Assembly (NCBI GenBank): GCA_947624375.1
Contig: CANQKD010000007.1
Location: forward strand, 53,655-117,654
DNA length: 64,000 nucleotides
Source: an uncultured Clostridia bacterium
Lineage (GTDB): Bacteria; Bacillota; Clostridia; Oscillospirales; Ruminococcaceae
Direction of reading: 5' to 3'
Shown: positions 44,664 to 53,705 of the stretch, piece by piece
How the letters are laid out: each line of letters starts with the position of its first letter
How positions within the stretch are numbered: the first letter of the stretch is position 1
Program-made: the position numbers and the translations under genes
Notes under the pieces: generated by a model
What the model was told of the DNA's origin: nothing
The model's input: the letters and a program-made list of their open reading frames with translations, nothing else
Databases searched by the model: none

Positions 44664-44872
44664 AGTATCTGTATCTCATAATACCGATAGCAGGCATAAT
44701 ACTTCTGAATATGCTGCTTTGCAAGATACGCGGCGTTAGTAAAAAAGTACAGAAAAACGAGGAGAGCGAAAAGCTGCGCAAAAAGGTAACAGTCTTCTGG
44801 CTTGTAATAGCAGCTGTAGCGGCGCTTGTATGGGCAGGCATATGGCTTATAATGGCGTATACTTTTAAATGA
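44660..44872 (+). CDS. Small two-helix membrane protein inside the V-ATPase operon
   Basis: A 70-residue protein with two hydrophobic helices (about 3-22 and 46-67) separated by a basic, charged loop ([16 protein letters not shown]). It starts in an ATGA overlap with subunit B and ends 15 bases before subunit D, so it is translated with them. It is not a known V-ATPase subunit; an assembly or accessory role is inference only. Confidence 0.75.
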   Translation: MKYLYLIIPIAGIILLNMLLCKIRGVSKKVQKNEESEKLRKKVTVFWLVIAAVAALVWAGIWLIMAYTFK

Positions 44873-44887
44873 TAGGAGGAAAGGCTT

Positions 44888-45502
44888 ATGGCAGGGCAGG
44901 TGTTTGCCACTAAGGGCAACCTTATAAACACCAAAAAAACGCTTTCACTTGCAAAGCTCGGCTATGAGCTTTTGGACAGAAAGCGCAACATACTTATACG
45001 CGAACTTATGTCGCTTATTGACAGCGCGGAGAGGCTTCGCGGAACGATAGAGCAGGTATACGGCGATGCCTATGAGGCTTTGCAGCTTGCGAACATAACC
45101 ATGGGTGTTGTATCTCCCGTTGCCGAAAGAATGCCCGTTGACAACAGCTTTCAGATAAGCTATAAAAACGTTATGGGCGTTCAGCTGCCGTGCGTTGAGA
45201 TAGCACAGCCTCAGCCGCAGATGTCTTACAGCCTTTCGTATACAAATTCGCAGCTTGACAAGGCTTATATAGCGTTTTGCAAGGTAAAAGAGATAACCGC
45301 CACGCTTGCACAGATCGAAAACAGCGTATACAGGCTGGCGATCGCCATAAAGAAGACACAGCGCAGGGCGAACGCGCTGAAAAATATAATTATCCCCGAC
45401 AGCGAGCACACGGTGAAGTTTATTGCCGACTCGCTGGAGGAAAAAGAGCGCGAGGAGTTTTCGCGGCTCAAAGTCATAAAAGCGCAGAAAAACAAACAGT
45501 AA
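44888..45502 (+). CDS. V-type ATPase subunit D (central shaft)
   Basis: A 204-residue coiled-coil shaft protein that rotates inside A3B3. The start ATKGNLINTKKTLSLAKLGY, with ELLDRKRNILIREL, is the hallmark, and the C-terminal helix (TQRRANALKNIIIPD) matches too. An AGGAGG site precedes the ATG. A hairpin follows. Confidence 0.96.
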   Translation: MAGQVFATKGNLINTKKTLSLAKLGYELLDRKRNILIRELMSLIDSAERLRGTIEQVYGDAYEALQLANITMGVVSPVAERMPVDNSFQISYKNVMGVQLPCVEIAQPQPQMSYSLSYTNSQLDKAYIAFCKVKEITATLAQIENSVYRLAIAIKKTQRRANALKNIIIPDSEHTVKFIADSLEEKEREEFSRLKVIKAQKNKQ

Positions 45503-45504
45503 AA

Positions 45505-45537
45505 AACGGTTGGCACAGATGGGCTGTGTCAGCCGTT
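45505..45537 (+). terminator. Hairpin after the V-ATPase operon
   Basis: AACGGTTGGCACAG (45505-45518) pairs fully with CTGTGTCAGCCGTT (45524-45537), counting two wobbles. The U-tract after it is weak, so it may only partly terminate or may stabilise the 3' end. Confidence 0.5.
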
Positions 45538-45562
45538 GCTTATATTATGAAGGAGGAGCACT

Positions 45563-46123
45563 ATGAAAACACAGTGGAACGAGCAGAGACTGGCACAGGA
45601 AATTGAAAGGCTTGAAAATCTCACAGGCAAAGCGGCTGAATTTACGGTCGCACTTTCAGACGCCCCTAAGCCGCCGCAGCAGGAAAACGGCAGGAGAACG
45701 CTGTATTTTGACGCAAATCTGGTCAACCACCCAAAGGCAGATGACAGCCGCGTTTTAATGATGCTGATCTATATGTTCTGCATGGAAACAAAGCTGATAT
45801 ATTCGCTTGGCAGAAACATGGACTATGACATGGTGATGAAAATATGCGAGGGCATGGGTGTAGAATTCACAGATACTACAGATCTGAAAAAGTATTTTGT
45901 GGATATACGAAGACTTTGCTACAGCGATGACCGCTCAACGCTTTACCGAAACGGCGACCGCATTATGCGCAGAATAGCTCCTAAAAAGTATACCATAACA
46001 GATATTGGCAGAGTTGTAGACGGCAGGCGCGAGATAACGGCTGTTGCAGATGATGGCAGCGAGATAAAAATAGAAGAAAAAGATATCATAGAAAACTACG
46101 CCCTTATAGCCACGCAGTCATGA
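45563..46123 (+). CDS. Hypothetical protein
   Basis: A 186-residue soluble protein with no recognised domain. The N-terminus is helical (WNEQRLAQEIERLENLTG), and the C-terminal part looks beta-rich and hydrophilic (TDIGRVVDGRREITAVADDG). The ATG has a strong AAGGAGGAG site. Its last six bases overlap the 3' end of the convergent AlkD-like gene. Confidence 0.65.
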   Translation: MKTQWNEQRLAQEIERLENLTGKAAEFTVALSDAPKPPQQENGRRTLYFDANLVNHPKADDSRVLMMLIYMFCMETKLIYSLGRNMDYDMVMKICEGMGVEFTDTTDLKKYFVDIRRLCYSDDRSTLYRNGDRIMRRIAPKKYTITDIGRVVDGRREITAVADDGSEIKIEEKDIIENYALIATQS

Positions 46124-46819
46124 CCGACGTGGTATTTTAAGGCTGCGAAGATACGCCTTTTTACTGTCATCTATCAGACGGCTCTCCGTGGCTTTTTGTA
46201 TAGCCTTGTTGTGAGTCCATGTATCGAGCGCACGGTTTTCTATGTATGCTACAGCGGTGTCATACTGCTTGGTAAGAGCCGTTGCAAAATACCACGCGAC
46301 CGACATTTTTACATAGTAATCGTCATGGCGTATGGCAGAAACTTTGTCGGTGTACACGCTTTCAAAACGCTCACCCAGAAAGTGCTTCATAAGCATATTT
46401 ACCCCAAAGCGTATTGTGTACACTTTATCGGACAGCAGCCACTTGTCAATGTATGGCAAAAGCTTTTGCGGCTGCTTTGCGAACATTTTCGGCGAGAGCG
46501 TATCGCAGGTCGCCCAGTTGTCTATGTACGGCAAAAATTCCTCCACCTGCAAAACGCACTTGTCAAAGTCTTTGGTAAGCGCTATAACAGCAGCGTGCAG
46601 GTTATTTTCATCGTAGTATCTGTGCGGCGTGCTTTTGAGAAAAATATCGATATCGCTGCGTGAACTTAGCTCTTTTGCAAGAGCGCGTATTTTCGGAAAG
46701 CGCACGCCTATTATGTTTTCTTTTGAAATGTTGGGAACAATAGATACTTGTAATTTGCGGTAGCTTTCGTCGGCGCTTTCAAACAGCAGAGTAAGTATTT
46801 CAGAATTTATATCGTTCAT
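46118..46819 (-). CDS. AlkD-like DNA alkylation repair protein
   Basis: A 233-residue HEAT-repeat-like protein of the AlkD family, DNA glycosylases that remove alkylated bases. Visible family features are IGVRFPKIRALAKEL, FLPYIDNWATCDTLSPKMF (Trp and Asp placed as in the AlkD active-site cleft), and WLLSDKVYTIRFGVNMLM. The ATG at 46819 has GGTGAT upstream; three earlier in-frame starts are close but less well spaced. Activity is inferred from the family. Confidence 0.88.
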   Translation of the reverse strand: MNDINSEILTLLFESADESYRKLQVSIVPNISKENIIGVRFPKIRALAKELSSRSDIDIFLKSTPHRYYDENNLHAAVIALTKDFDKCVLQVEEFLPYIDNWATCDTLSPKMFAKQPQKLLPYIDKWLLSDKVYTIRFGVNMLMKHFLGERFESVYTDKVSAIRHDDYYVKMSVAWYFATALTKQYDTAVAYIENRALDTWTHNKAIQKATESRLIDDSKKAYLRSLKIPRRS

Positions 46820-46871
46820 TATCATCACCAAAACAAGTATACCATACCGCCGCTTTTATGTCAATGCAGGC

Positions 46872-46900
46872 TTGACAAAACGTATGCAATATTATATAAT
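46872..46900 (+). promoter_or_regulatory. Promoter of the MFS gene
   Basis: TTGACA (46872-46877), 17-base spacer, TATAAT (46895-46900): consensus. Confidence 0.85.
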
Positions 46901-46933
46901 CTTTAAGTACGAAAAAAGTAAAGGAAGAAGCCT

Positions 46934-48100
46934 ATGTTCTCATTTTTGCTGGCTGTAATATATATGTCGTTTATAAGCCTGGGTCTGCCCGATTCGATAC
47001 TCGGCGCGGCGTGGCCGACCATGCGGCTGGATATAAACGCGCCCACATCGTTCGCAGGAACGCTTTATATGATAATCTCGGCAGGAACTATAGTTTCCAG
47101 CCTGATGTCAGACAGGCTCACAAAAAAGCTCGGCGCAGGAAAAGTAACTGCGTTCAGCGTTGCTCTTACCGCAGCGGCGCTGTTCGGGTTTTCTGTATCG
47201 CAAAATATTGCTATGCTGTGCGTAATGGCAGTGCCTTACGGGCTGGGCGCAGGGGCTGTTGATGCCGCGCTCAACAACTACGTCGCGCTGCATTATTCTT
47301 CGCGGCATATGAACTGGCTGCACTGCTTCTGGGGCGTAGGCACGAGCGTTGCGCCTTATATAATGAGTTTTTGCCTGTCGCGCGGTATGGGCTGGAGGAG
47401 CGGCTACAGAAGCGTTTGTGTTTTGCAGATAATTCTGACAGCGCTGCTGCTGATAAGTCTGCCGCTGTGGAAGGGCAGAGAGGGCAAAGAGAATACACAA
47501 AAAACCTCGCGCGGCGGTATATTTTCAATGCTGAAGATAAAGGGCGTGTCGCTTGTACTTATCTCGTTTTTCTGCTACTGCGCCGCCGAGACATCGGCAG
47601 GGCTGTGGGCAAGCACCTATCTTACCGACCACAGGGGCATAAACGCCGAGACCGCGGCAATGTTCGCATCGCTTTTCTATATAGGCATAACAGTCGGTCG
47701 GTTTGTTAGCGGATTTGTATCAGCAAAACTTGGCGACACAAAGATGATCTTCACCGGCAGTGCGGTAATGGCGGCAGGCATAGTTATGATAATGCTGCCG
47801 CTGCCGACGGATATTTTCGCGCTATCGGGGCTTGTTATAACGGGGCTGGGCTGCGCACCGGTGTACCCTGCGATAACCCACGCCACGCCCGACAACTTTG
47901 GCAGAGAGAACTCGCAAGGGGTGATAGGTCTGCAAATGGCAAGCGCGTATCTGGGCAGTATGCTAATGCCGCCTGTTTTCGGTCTGCTATCCGATAAAAC
48001 GGGGCTTGGGGCGTATCCGTTCTTCCTTGTAGTGTTCGCTGTAGGCATACCGCTGGCATACGGCTTTGGCTCAGCGGCGGCAAAAAGAAAAAATCCTTGA
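46934..48100 (+). CDS. Major facilitator superfamily transporter
   Basis: A 388-residue membrane protein with 11-12 helices. The N-terminal part SFISLGLPDSILGAAWPTM and the loop SDRLTKKLGAGKV (MFS motif A) are clear; a matching loop, SAKLGDTKMI, follows helix 8. It looks like the family of uncharacterised MFS carriers found near sugar genes in Firmicutes. The substrate is unknown. An AAGGAAG site precedes the ATG. The promoter of the alaS leader overlaps its final codons. Confidence 0.93.
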   Translation: MFSFLLAVIYMSFISLGLPDSILGAAWPTMRLDINAPTSFAGTLYMIISAGTIVSSLMSDRLTKKLGAGKVTAFSVALTAAALFGFSVSQNIAMLCVMAVPYGLGAGAVDAALNNYVALHYSSRHMNWLHCFWGVGTSVAPYIMSFCLSRGMGWRSGYRSVCVLQIILTALLLISLPLWKGREGKENTQKTSRGGIFSMLKIKGVSLVLISFFCYCAAETSAGLWASTYLTDHRGINAETAAMFASLFYIGITVGRFVSGFVSAKLGDTKMIFTGSAVMAAGIVMIMLPLPTDIFALSGLVITGLGCAPVYPAITHATPDNFGRENSQGVIGLQMASAYLGSMLMPPVFGLLSDKTGLGAYPFFLVVFAVGIPLAYGFGSAAAKRKNP

Positions 48101-48125
48101 CAAAAGGCTGATACGGTAGTATAAT
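48097..48125 (+). promoter_or_regulatory. Promoter of the alaS T-box unit
   Basis: TTGACA (48097-48102), 17-base spacer, TATAAT (48120-48125). It overlaps the MFS stop codon. Confidence 0.85.
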
Positions 48126-48159
48126 ATACATATAGATTTTTGGGCGATGACGGAATTAT

Positions 48160-48360
48160 CCGAAAGATGTCTTATTCAGAGAAAGGGCGGTAGGTGCAAG
48201 CCCCTGTAAGACGGTTCGGTGGCTGCTCCCGAGCCTGCGCGGCAAACCGCGCCGTATCTTCTGCGTTAAAGAAAAAGAGCGGCAGAGTATTCTCTGCAAT
48301 TTGGGTGGTACCACGGAGCAGCTTCGTCCCATATCAAGGGCGGAACTGTTTTTGTTTGTA
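48160..48360 (+). ncRNA. T-box leader with alanine specifier
   Basis: It has the T-box motif TGGTACCACGG (48306-48316) and the specifier GCT (48222-48224, repeated at 48225-48227) followed by CTCCCGAGC. A stem I apical hairpin lies at about 48186-48203, and a terminator-type GTCCC/GGGC stem with TTTTTG ends near 48357. GCT fits the alanyl-tRNA synthetase gene downstream. TGGT implies discriminator A, as in tRNA-Ala. Confidence 0.93.
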
Positions 48361-48371
48361 ATAAGGTAAAT

Positions 48372-48746
48372 TGTTGCGCTTACGCGCGGCGCAGGAGCGC
48401 GTTCAATGCCCTACTGTAATTTGGTTATCTTCTCATTTTGAGTACGCTAAAACTTTTGTGCGTTTAATTGTTTGGAATTTTTCACATTGTACGGCGTTCC
48501 ATAATGGAACGCGGAAAGAGAGCGATGCGCTACAGTTAGGGAACGCCCTCTCTTGCAGGGCGTTCCCTCTTGAAAAACAATCCACCGGATTGTTTTTCAA
48601 TTCATCCTTTGCGGAGCGCCTGCCGTATGGGGATTTCGCCGTCTGCGGACGGCGACGGGGGTTTCACCCCTCGACCCTGACGACCCTTTTGAAAAAGGGT
48701 CGATCGAAAACTTTTCCTTTCTTGACATGACTTAAAGCTTTTGCGA
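48372..48746. repeat. Hairpin-rich intergenic repeat, copy B
   Basis: Relative of the element at 9471-9856 in the same orientation. It starts with TTGCGCTTACGCGC, then H1 48494-48512, H2 48538-48568 (same CTCTTGC loop, stem AGGGAACGCCCT), H3 48571-48599 (same CCACCGG loop region), a CGCCGTC/GACGGCG hairpin near 48638-48655 and H5 48682-48701. It lacks the right terminal repeat of copy A. It lies within the alaS leader, after the T-box terminator and before the start codon. Confidence 0.85.
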
Positions 48747-48776
48747 AAATAGAATTTTATATCAAGGAGCAATATT

Positions 48777-51407
48777 ATGAAGTGGATCGGACTTAACGAA
48801 CTAAGAGAAAGCTATCTGAAATTTTTTGAGAGCAAGGAGCATCTGCGGATGGATTCTGCGCCGTTGGTGCCGCAGGACGACAACTCGGTGCTGCTGATAA
48901 ACGCCGGCATGACACCGCTGAAAAAGTATTTTCAGGGCATTGAAACGCCGCCGCGCAAAAGGGTTACTACCTGCCAGAAATGCATTAGAACCCCCGATAT
49001 CGAAAACGTCGGCAAGACGGCACGGCACGGCACTTACTTTGAAATGCTGGGCAACTTTTCGTTCGGCGATTATTTCAAGCACGAGGCGACCGCTTGGGCG
49101 TGGGAGTACCTGACAAAGGTGCTTGAGATACCCGAGGACAGGCTGTGGGTGACTATCTACGAGCAGGACGACGAGGCAGGCGACATCTGGGCGAACGAGA
49201 TCGGCGTGCCGCGTGACAGGATAATTAAACTGGGCAAAAAGGACAACTTCTGGGAGCATGGCAGCGGTCCGTGCGGTCCGTGCTCTGAGATTCATTTTGA
49301 CAGGGGCGAGAAGTACGGCCCGTTTGAGAGCTTTGAACAGGCAGGTGACTGCGACAGGATAATAGAGATATGGAACCTTGTTTTCACGCAGTTTGACAAC
49401 GACGGCAACGGCAACTATTCTCAGCTTAAAAACAAGAACATCGACACGGGCATGGGTCTTGAAAGGCTTGCCTGCGTTATGCAGGGCGTTGACAATATGT
49501 TCGAGGTCGACACCATACAGAACATTATCAAGAGGATAAGCGAAGTCTGCGGCAAAAAGTACGGTGAGAATGCAAACGATGATATTTCTATACGCGTTAT
49601 TACCGACCACGCAAGGGCTGCGACATTCATGGTCGGCGACGGCGTAAGACCTTCAAATGAGGGCAGGGGTTATGTTCTTCGCAGACTTATAAGGAGGGCG
49701 GCACGCCACGGCAGACTGCTGGGCAACACAAAGCCGTTTTTCGCACAAGTTGTTGATCAGGTTATAGACGAGAACAAAAACGCCTACCCTGAGCTTGAAG
49801 AAAAGAGAGAGTATATAAAGAAGGTCATCTCCACTGAGGAGGAGAGCTTCAACAAGACCATTGAAAAAGGCACTGCGCTGCTGGCAGAGCTTATAGAGGG
49901 CATAGGCAATGACGGAATACTAAGCGGCGATGACGCTTTCAAGCTGCACGACACTTACGGCTTCCCGCTTGACCTTACGAAAGAGATACTTGAAGAAAAG
50001 AACCTCTCGCTCGATGAGGAGCGCTTCAAGGAGCTTATGCTGATACAAAAGCAGACCGCGAGGGCAAATCAGGCGTTCAAGGGAGGCTGGGACGAAGCTT
50101 CTATGAATGCGGTATCGGGCTACACCACAAAATTTGTGGGTTATGATACGCTTTCGCACAAGACAAAGCTGCTTGCACTTTTGAAAGACGGCGAGAGCAT
50201 CTCTGCTGTGAACGAGGGCGACAGCGTGCTTGTTGTTATAGAGGAAACACCGTTCTATGCGGAAATGGGCGGTCAGGTAGGCGACAAGGGCGTTATAAAG
50301 TCGGGCGACAGCGTTATGAGGGTGCTCGATACAAAGAAAGCTACAACGGGTCAGTTTGTCAGCGAGTGCATTGTTGAGAGCGGCAGCTTTTTCGCAGGCG
50401 ATGAGGTGCTGGCTCAGGTAGATGAGGAGCTCAGGCTTGCCACAGAGAGAAACCACACCTGCTGTCACCTGCTGCAAGCGGCGCTGAGAAAGGTTCTGGG
50501 CGATCACGTTCACCAGGCAGGTTCTTATGTTGACCCTTACAGATGCAGGTTCGACTTCTCGCATTTCAGTGCGGTAACGCCCGATGAACTGGCGGAAGTT
50601 GAAAGGCTCGTAAATGAGGAGATACTTAAAGGCGCGCAGGTAAAAACGCAGGAGCTGCCTATCGAAGAAGCGAGAGAAAAGGGTGCAATAGCTCTGTTTG
50701 GTGAGAAGTACGGCAAGGTGGTAAGAGTTGTAAGCGTTGAAGACGGCTTTTCTACCGAATTCTGCGGCGGCACGCACCTTGACAACACCGCAAGGGCAGG
50801 TCTTTTCAAGATAGTTTCAGAAAGCTCTGTAGCTGCCGGGGTAAGACGTATAGAGGGCGTTACAGGAATGGGCGTTCTGAAGATATTCGATGAGATAAAC
50901 GGCAGAGTGAAAGAGGCTGCAACAATTCTCAAACTGAGCGACCCAAATCACCTTGCAGACAGGATAATGGGCGTTCTGGAAGAAAACAAGAGCCTTGAAA
51001 AGGTTGCAGAGAGCCTTAAAAAGAAGATAGCCGACGGCATTTTTGCCGATATGATAAAGAACTGCCGCGAGATTTGCGGTATAAAAGTTATGGCGAACAT
51101 GATGACAAACGTTGGCTCTGATATGTATGAAAATCTTGCCGAGGGCGTAAAGACGATAGATGAACCGTTCGTGCTGCTTATGGCAGGCACTGCCGATGAA
51201 AAGCCGAAGTTTATGTGCGCGTGCTCGAAAAAGGCTATAGAAATGGGCGCGAACGCAGGCAAGCTTGTAAGAGAGGCTGCCGCTGTAACAGGCGGTAAGG
51301 GCGGCGGAAGACCCGACATGGCTATGGCAGGCATTGGCGACAAAAACAAGATAGACGAAGCGCTGCACGCGTTTGACAGAATACTGACAAACATAATAAA
51401 CGGATAA
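48777..51407 (+). CDS. alaS: Alanyl-tRNA synthetase
   Basis: An 876-residue class II synthetase with all parts: MKWIGLNELRESYLKFFESK at the N-terminus, the aminoacylation motifs GNFSFGDYFKHEATAWAWEY and GMGLERLACVMQGVDNMFEV (class II motif 3), the editing domain with ERNHTCCHLLQAALR and CGGTHLDNT, and the C-terminal GGGRPDMAMAGIGD. The AAGGAG site fits the ATG. It is regulated by the upstream T-box. The HIT gene follows 12 bases later. Confidence 0.99.
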   Translation: MKWIGLNELRESYLKFFESKEHLRMDSAPLVPQDDNSVLLINAGMTPLKKYFQGIETPPRKRVTTCQKCIRTPDIENVGKTARHGTYFEMLGNFSFGDYFKHEATAWAWEYLTKVLEIPEDRLWVTIYEQDDEAGDIWANEIGVPRDRIIKLGKKDNFWEHGSGPCGPCSEIHFDRGEKYGPFESFEQAGDCDRIIEIWNLVFTQFDNDGNGNYSQLKNKNIDTGMGLERLACVMQGVDNMFEVDTIQNIIKRISEVCGKKYGENANDDISIRVITDHARAATFMVGDGVRPSNEGRGYVLRRLIRRAARHGRLLGNTKPFFAQVVDQVIDENKNAYPELEEKREYIKKVISTEEESFNKTIEKGTALLAELIEGIGNDGILSGDDAFKLHDTYGFPLDLTKEILEEKNLSLDEERFKELMLIQKQTARANQAFKGGWDEASMNAVSGYTTKFVGYDTLSHKTKLLALLKDGESISAVNEGDSVLVVIEETPFYAEMGGQVGDKGVIKSGDSVMRVLDTKKATTGQFVSECIVESGSFFAGDEVLAQVDEELRLATERNHTCCHLLQAALRKVLGDHVHQAGSYVDPYRCRFDFSHFSAVTPDELAEVERLVNEEILKGAQVKTQELPIEEAREKGAIALFGEKYGKVVRVVSVEDGFSTEFCGGTHLDNTARAGLFKIVSESSVAAGVRRIEGVTGMGVLKIFDEINGRVKEAATILKLSDPNHLADRIMGVLEENKSLEKVAESLKKKIADGIFADMIKNCREICGIKVMANMMTNVGSDMYENLAEGVKTIDEPFVLLMAGTADEKPKFMCACSKKAIEMGANAGKLVREAAAVTGGKGGGRPDMAMAGIGDKNKIDEALHAFDRILTNIING

Positions 51408-51419
51408 GGAGAGATAAAA

Positions 51420-51761
51420 ATGAGCGACTGCATTTTCTGTAAGATAATCAAAGGCGAGATACCCTCGACCAAAGTTTACGAGGACGACACGGTGTATGCT
51501 TTCAAAGACATAGACCCGATAGCCCCCGTGCATATACTGATAATACCAAAACAGCATATTGCAAAGCTGGAGGACATTGACGAGAGCAACAGCGCGGTGA
51601 TATCGCACATATACGAGGTGGCTGCAAAGCTTTCAAAGGAGCTTGGTCTGACGGGCGGATTCAGGATAGCTTCAAACTGCGGAGAAGATGCAGGACAGAC
51701 TGTGTTCCACATTCATTTTCATCTTATTGCAGGAAGGAAGCTTGGCTGGAAAGAGCAGTAA
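51420..51761 (+). CDS. HIT-family nucleotide hydrolase/transferase
   Basis: A 113-residue HIT protein. CIFCKIIKGEIPSTKVYEDD at the start carries the zinc-type Cys pair, and the active-site triad motif is VFHIHFHLIAGRK (HxHxH). It is likely a Hint-like purine phosphoramidase. It is 12 bases after alaS, with a GGAGAG site. An alaS-HIT pairing makes sense, as Hint enzymes can clear aminoacyl-adenylates (family knowledge). Confidence 0.95.
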   Translation: MSDCIFCKIIKGEIPSTKVYEDDTVYAFKDIDPIAPVHILIIPKQHIAKLEDIDESNSAVISHIYEVAAKLSKELGLTGGFRIASNCGEDAGQTVFHIHFHLIAGRKLGWKEQ

Positions 51762-51797
51762 AGCAGGGCAGAGCGTCTTATTTGGGAGATGTGCGGC

Positions 51798-53705
51798 ATG
51801 ACGACGGCAAACAGACCGATGATACGCAAAACTGCCATTGTCGGGGCGGCGTATGTCAGCGGACTGTTCATATCATCATGGGCGAGCGCGTCACAGTGCT
51901 GCGTGATAATGTTCGCGGCTGCTGCCATAGGCTTTGCTGCGGCACATTTCTTTGATGAGAGATACTGCTTTGTTATAACCGCGGCGTTCGTTTTCGCATC
52001 GGGGCTGTATGCTTCGTATCTTGTAAGTGAGTACAGGACCATAACGGCTTATGACGGCAGTGAGATAGTTTTTACAGGCAAAGTGCGTGAGGCAGATGAT
52101 CTGGGTGACAGTATGTATTCGCTCACGCTTCGGGGAGATGTCGGCGGCTATGCTACCGACATATCTTTCTATACGGGGGATATTGACGCGCATTATGGCG
52201 ACACGGTGACTTTGCAGGCGAAAGTATCGCGCATTACAGACAGCGTGAAGTATCAGTCAGAAAAGTATTCTGCGCCTAAAGGTGAGCTTTTGCAGGGCGG
52301 ATATGCTAAGGTGCTGAAAGTCAGCGGCGGCGGTTTTTCTCTTGCAAAAGTTATACTTGCCTACCGCGACAGGGTGTTTGATATAATTACCGAAACTTTG
52401 CCCGGCGACGAGGGTGCGTTTTTAGCTGCAATGCTGTGCGGTGATAAGTCGCAGCTGGAGGGCAGCTTGCAGACTGATCTATACCGCGCTGGGATAGGAC
52501 ATATTTTCAGCGTTTCGGGTATGCACCTTGTTGTTATAACCTTTGCCGTGATGTGGCTGCTTGATGTTATGAGGCTTGGCAGCCGCGTGAAGTTTGCGCT
52601 TACGCAGGCGGTAATTGTAATGTTCGTGGTGTTCGCGGGCGGCTCGGTCTCTGTAATACGCGCCGCGCTGATGATGAGCATAATGAACACAGCGAAAATA
52701 TTCAACAGGCGTTACGACTGCCTTACTGCAATACTTATAAGCGTTATGATAATGACAGCCGCTAAGCCGTATGCAATCAAAAGCGCTTCGCTGCTGCTCT
52801 CAGCAGGAGGAGCGTTTTCGTTCGGCGTGGCTGCGCCAAAGGCTGTGAGAGCGGTAAAGACATACAAATTCGGAGCGTTTTCTGCGCTTGCAAAAAGCTT
52901 TATGTTTGCGGCAGCTGTATCTGTGGTGACACTGCCGCTGAACATAATGTTTTTTGACGAAGTATCGCTTGTCGCGGCGGTAACGAATATGCTGCTCGCA
53001 CCGCTGTTTACACTGTCACTTACCCTTGCGGCGGCTGTAATGTTTACGGGCGGTATAATAACCTTTCCGCTGTATGTTGCAGGAGCGGCGGCAAAAGTGC
53101 TTATCGGCATATCACGCGGCTTGGCATCGCTGCCGTTTTCATCTGTAGGAATAGGCTACAAAAGCGTTAAAACCGCTGCTTTGTTGTGCTGGACCGCAGC
53201 GGCGTTGTTCATGATTTTCAGAAAGAAAATAGACAAACAGTCAGTGGCAATATCGGCAATGTCGTTTGTGTGCTTTGTGCTGGCGTGCGCTGTAAATAAC
53301 ATAATGCTTAAAGATGTTTTGCGGATATACTCTATAAAATACAAAGGCAGCGAAATGGCTGTCGTAGTTCTGGGCGGCGAGTGTGCCGTTGTGAATATCT
53401 CGGGCGAGGGAGAACTTACACAGAGCGCTGAAAGGCTATGTGGCAGCAAGGGCATAAGAGAAGCTGTGGGCTTTTACGATCTGGAAGACACAACGACCGC
53501 ATATCCGCAGTTTGCAAAGTATTTTGGCAATGAAGATATAGATGTGCAGACGGGCGGAGAGAGCGTTACCTTTGGCAGCGGCACACAAACATTTACAATA
53601 GGCAAAGACGGCATAGCGCTTGATAGCGGCGCATATGTCATATATATTTATGAAGACGGAGAAACGGTATACAGGAGGCTGAGTGATGGCTTTTCAGACG
53701 AGTGA
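51798..53705 (+). CDS. ComEC/Rec2-like DNA uptake channel with a degenerate C-terminal domain
   Basis: A 635-residue membrane protein. The N-terminal OB-like region (IVFTGKVREADDLGDSMYSL) and the competence domain with FLAAMLCGDKSQLEGSLQTD and GHIFSVSGMHLVVITFAV are typical of ComEC. About ten membrane helices follow. The last 130 residues (LRIYSIKYKGSEMAVVVLGG...) sit where a metallo-beta-lactamase domain normally is, but the HxHxDH metal motif is missing. The ATG at 51798 with GGGAG nine bases upstream was chosen over 51789. It overlaps holA by about 20 bases. Confidence 0.9.
   Translation: MTTANRPMIRKTAIVGAAYVSGLFISSWASASQCCVIMFAAAAIGFAAAHFFDERYCFVITAAFVFASGLYASYLVSEYRTITAYDGSEIVFTGKVREADDLGDSMYSLTLRGDVGGYATDISFYTGDIDAHYGDTVTLQAKVSRITDSVKYQSEKYSAPKGELLQGGYAKVLKVSGGGFSLAKVILAYRDRVFDIITETLPGDEGAFLAAMLCGDKSQLEGSLQTDLYRAGIGHIFSVSGMHLVVITFAVMWLLDVMRLGSRVKFALTQAVIVMFVVFAGGSVSVIRAALMMSIMNTAKIFNRRYDCLTAILISVMIMTAAKPYAIKSASLLLSAGGAFSFGVAAPKAVRAVKTYKFGAFSALAKSFMFAAAVSVVTLPLNIMFFDEVSLVAAVTNMLLAPLFTLSLTLAAAVMFTGGIITFPLYVAGAAAKVLIGISRGLASLPFSSVGIGYKSVKTAALLCWTAAALFMIFRKKIDKQSVAISAMSFVCFVLACAVNNIMLKDVLRIYSIKYKGSEMAVVVLGGECAVVNISGEGELTQSAERLCGSKGIREAVGFYDLEDTTTAYPQFAKYFGNEDIDVQTGGESVTFGSGTQTFTIGKDGIALDSGAYVIYIYEDGETVYRRLSDGFSDE

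Noticed and set aside
49920..50777. Minus-strand open frame of 285 codons opposite alaS
   Set aside because: It is an antisense shadow. alaS motifs are continuous on the plus strand.
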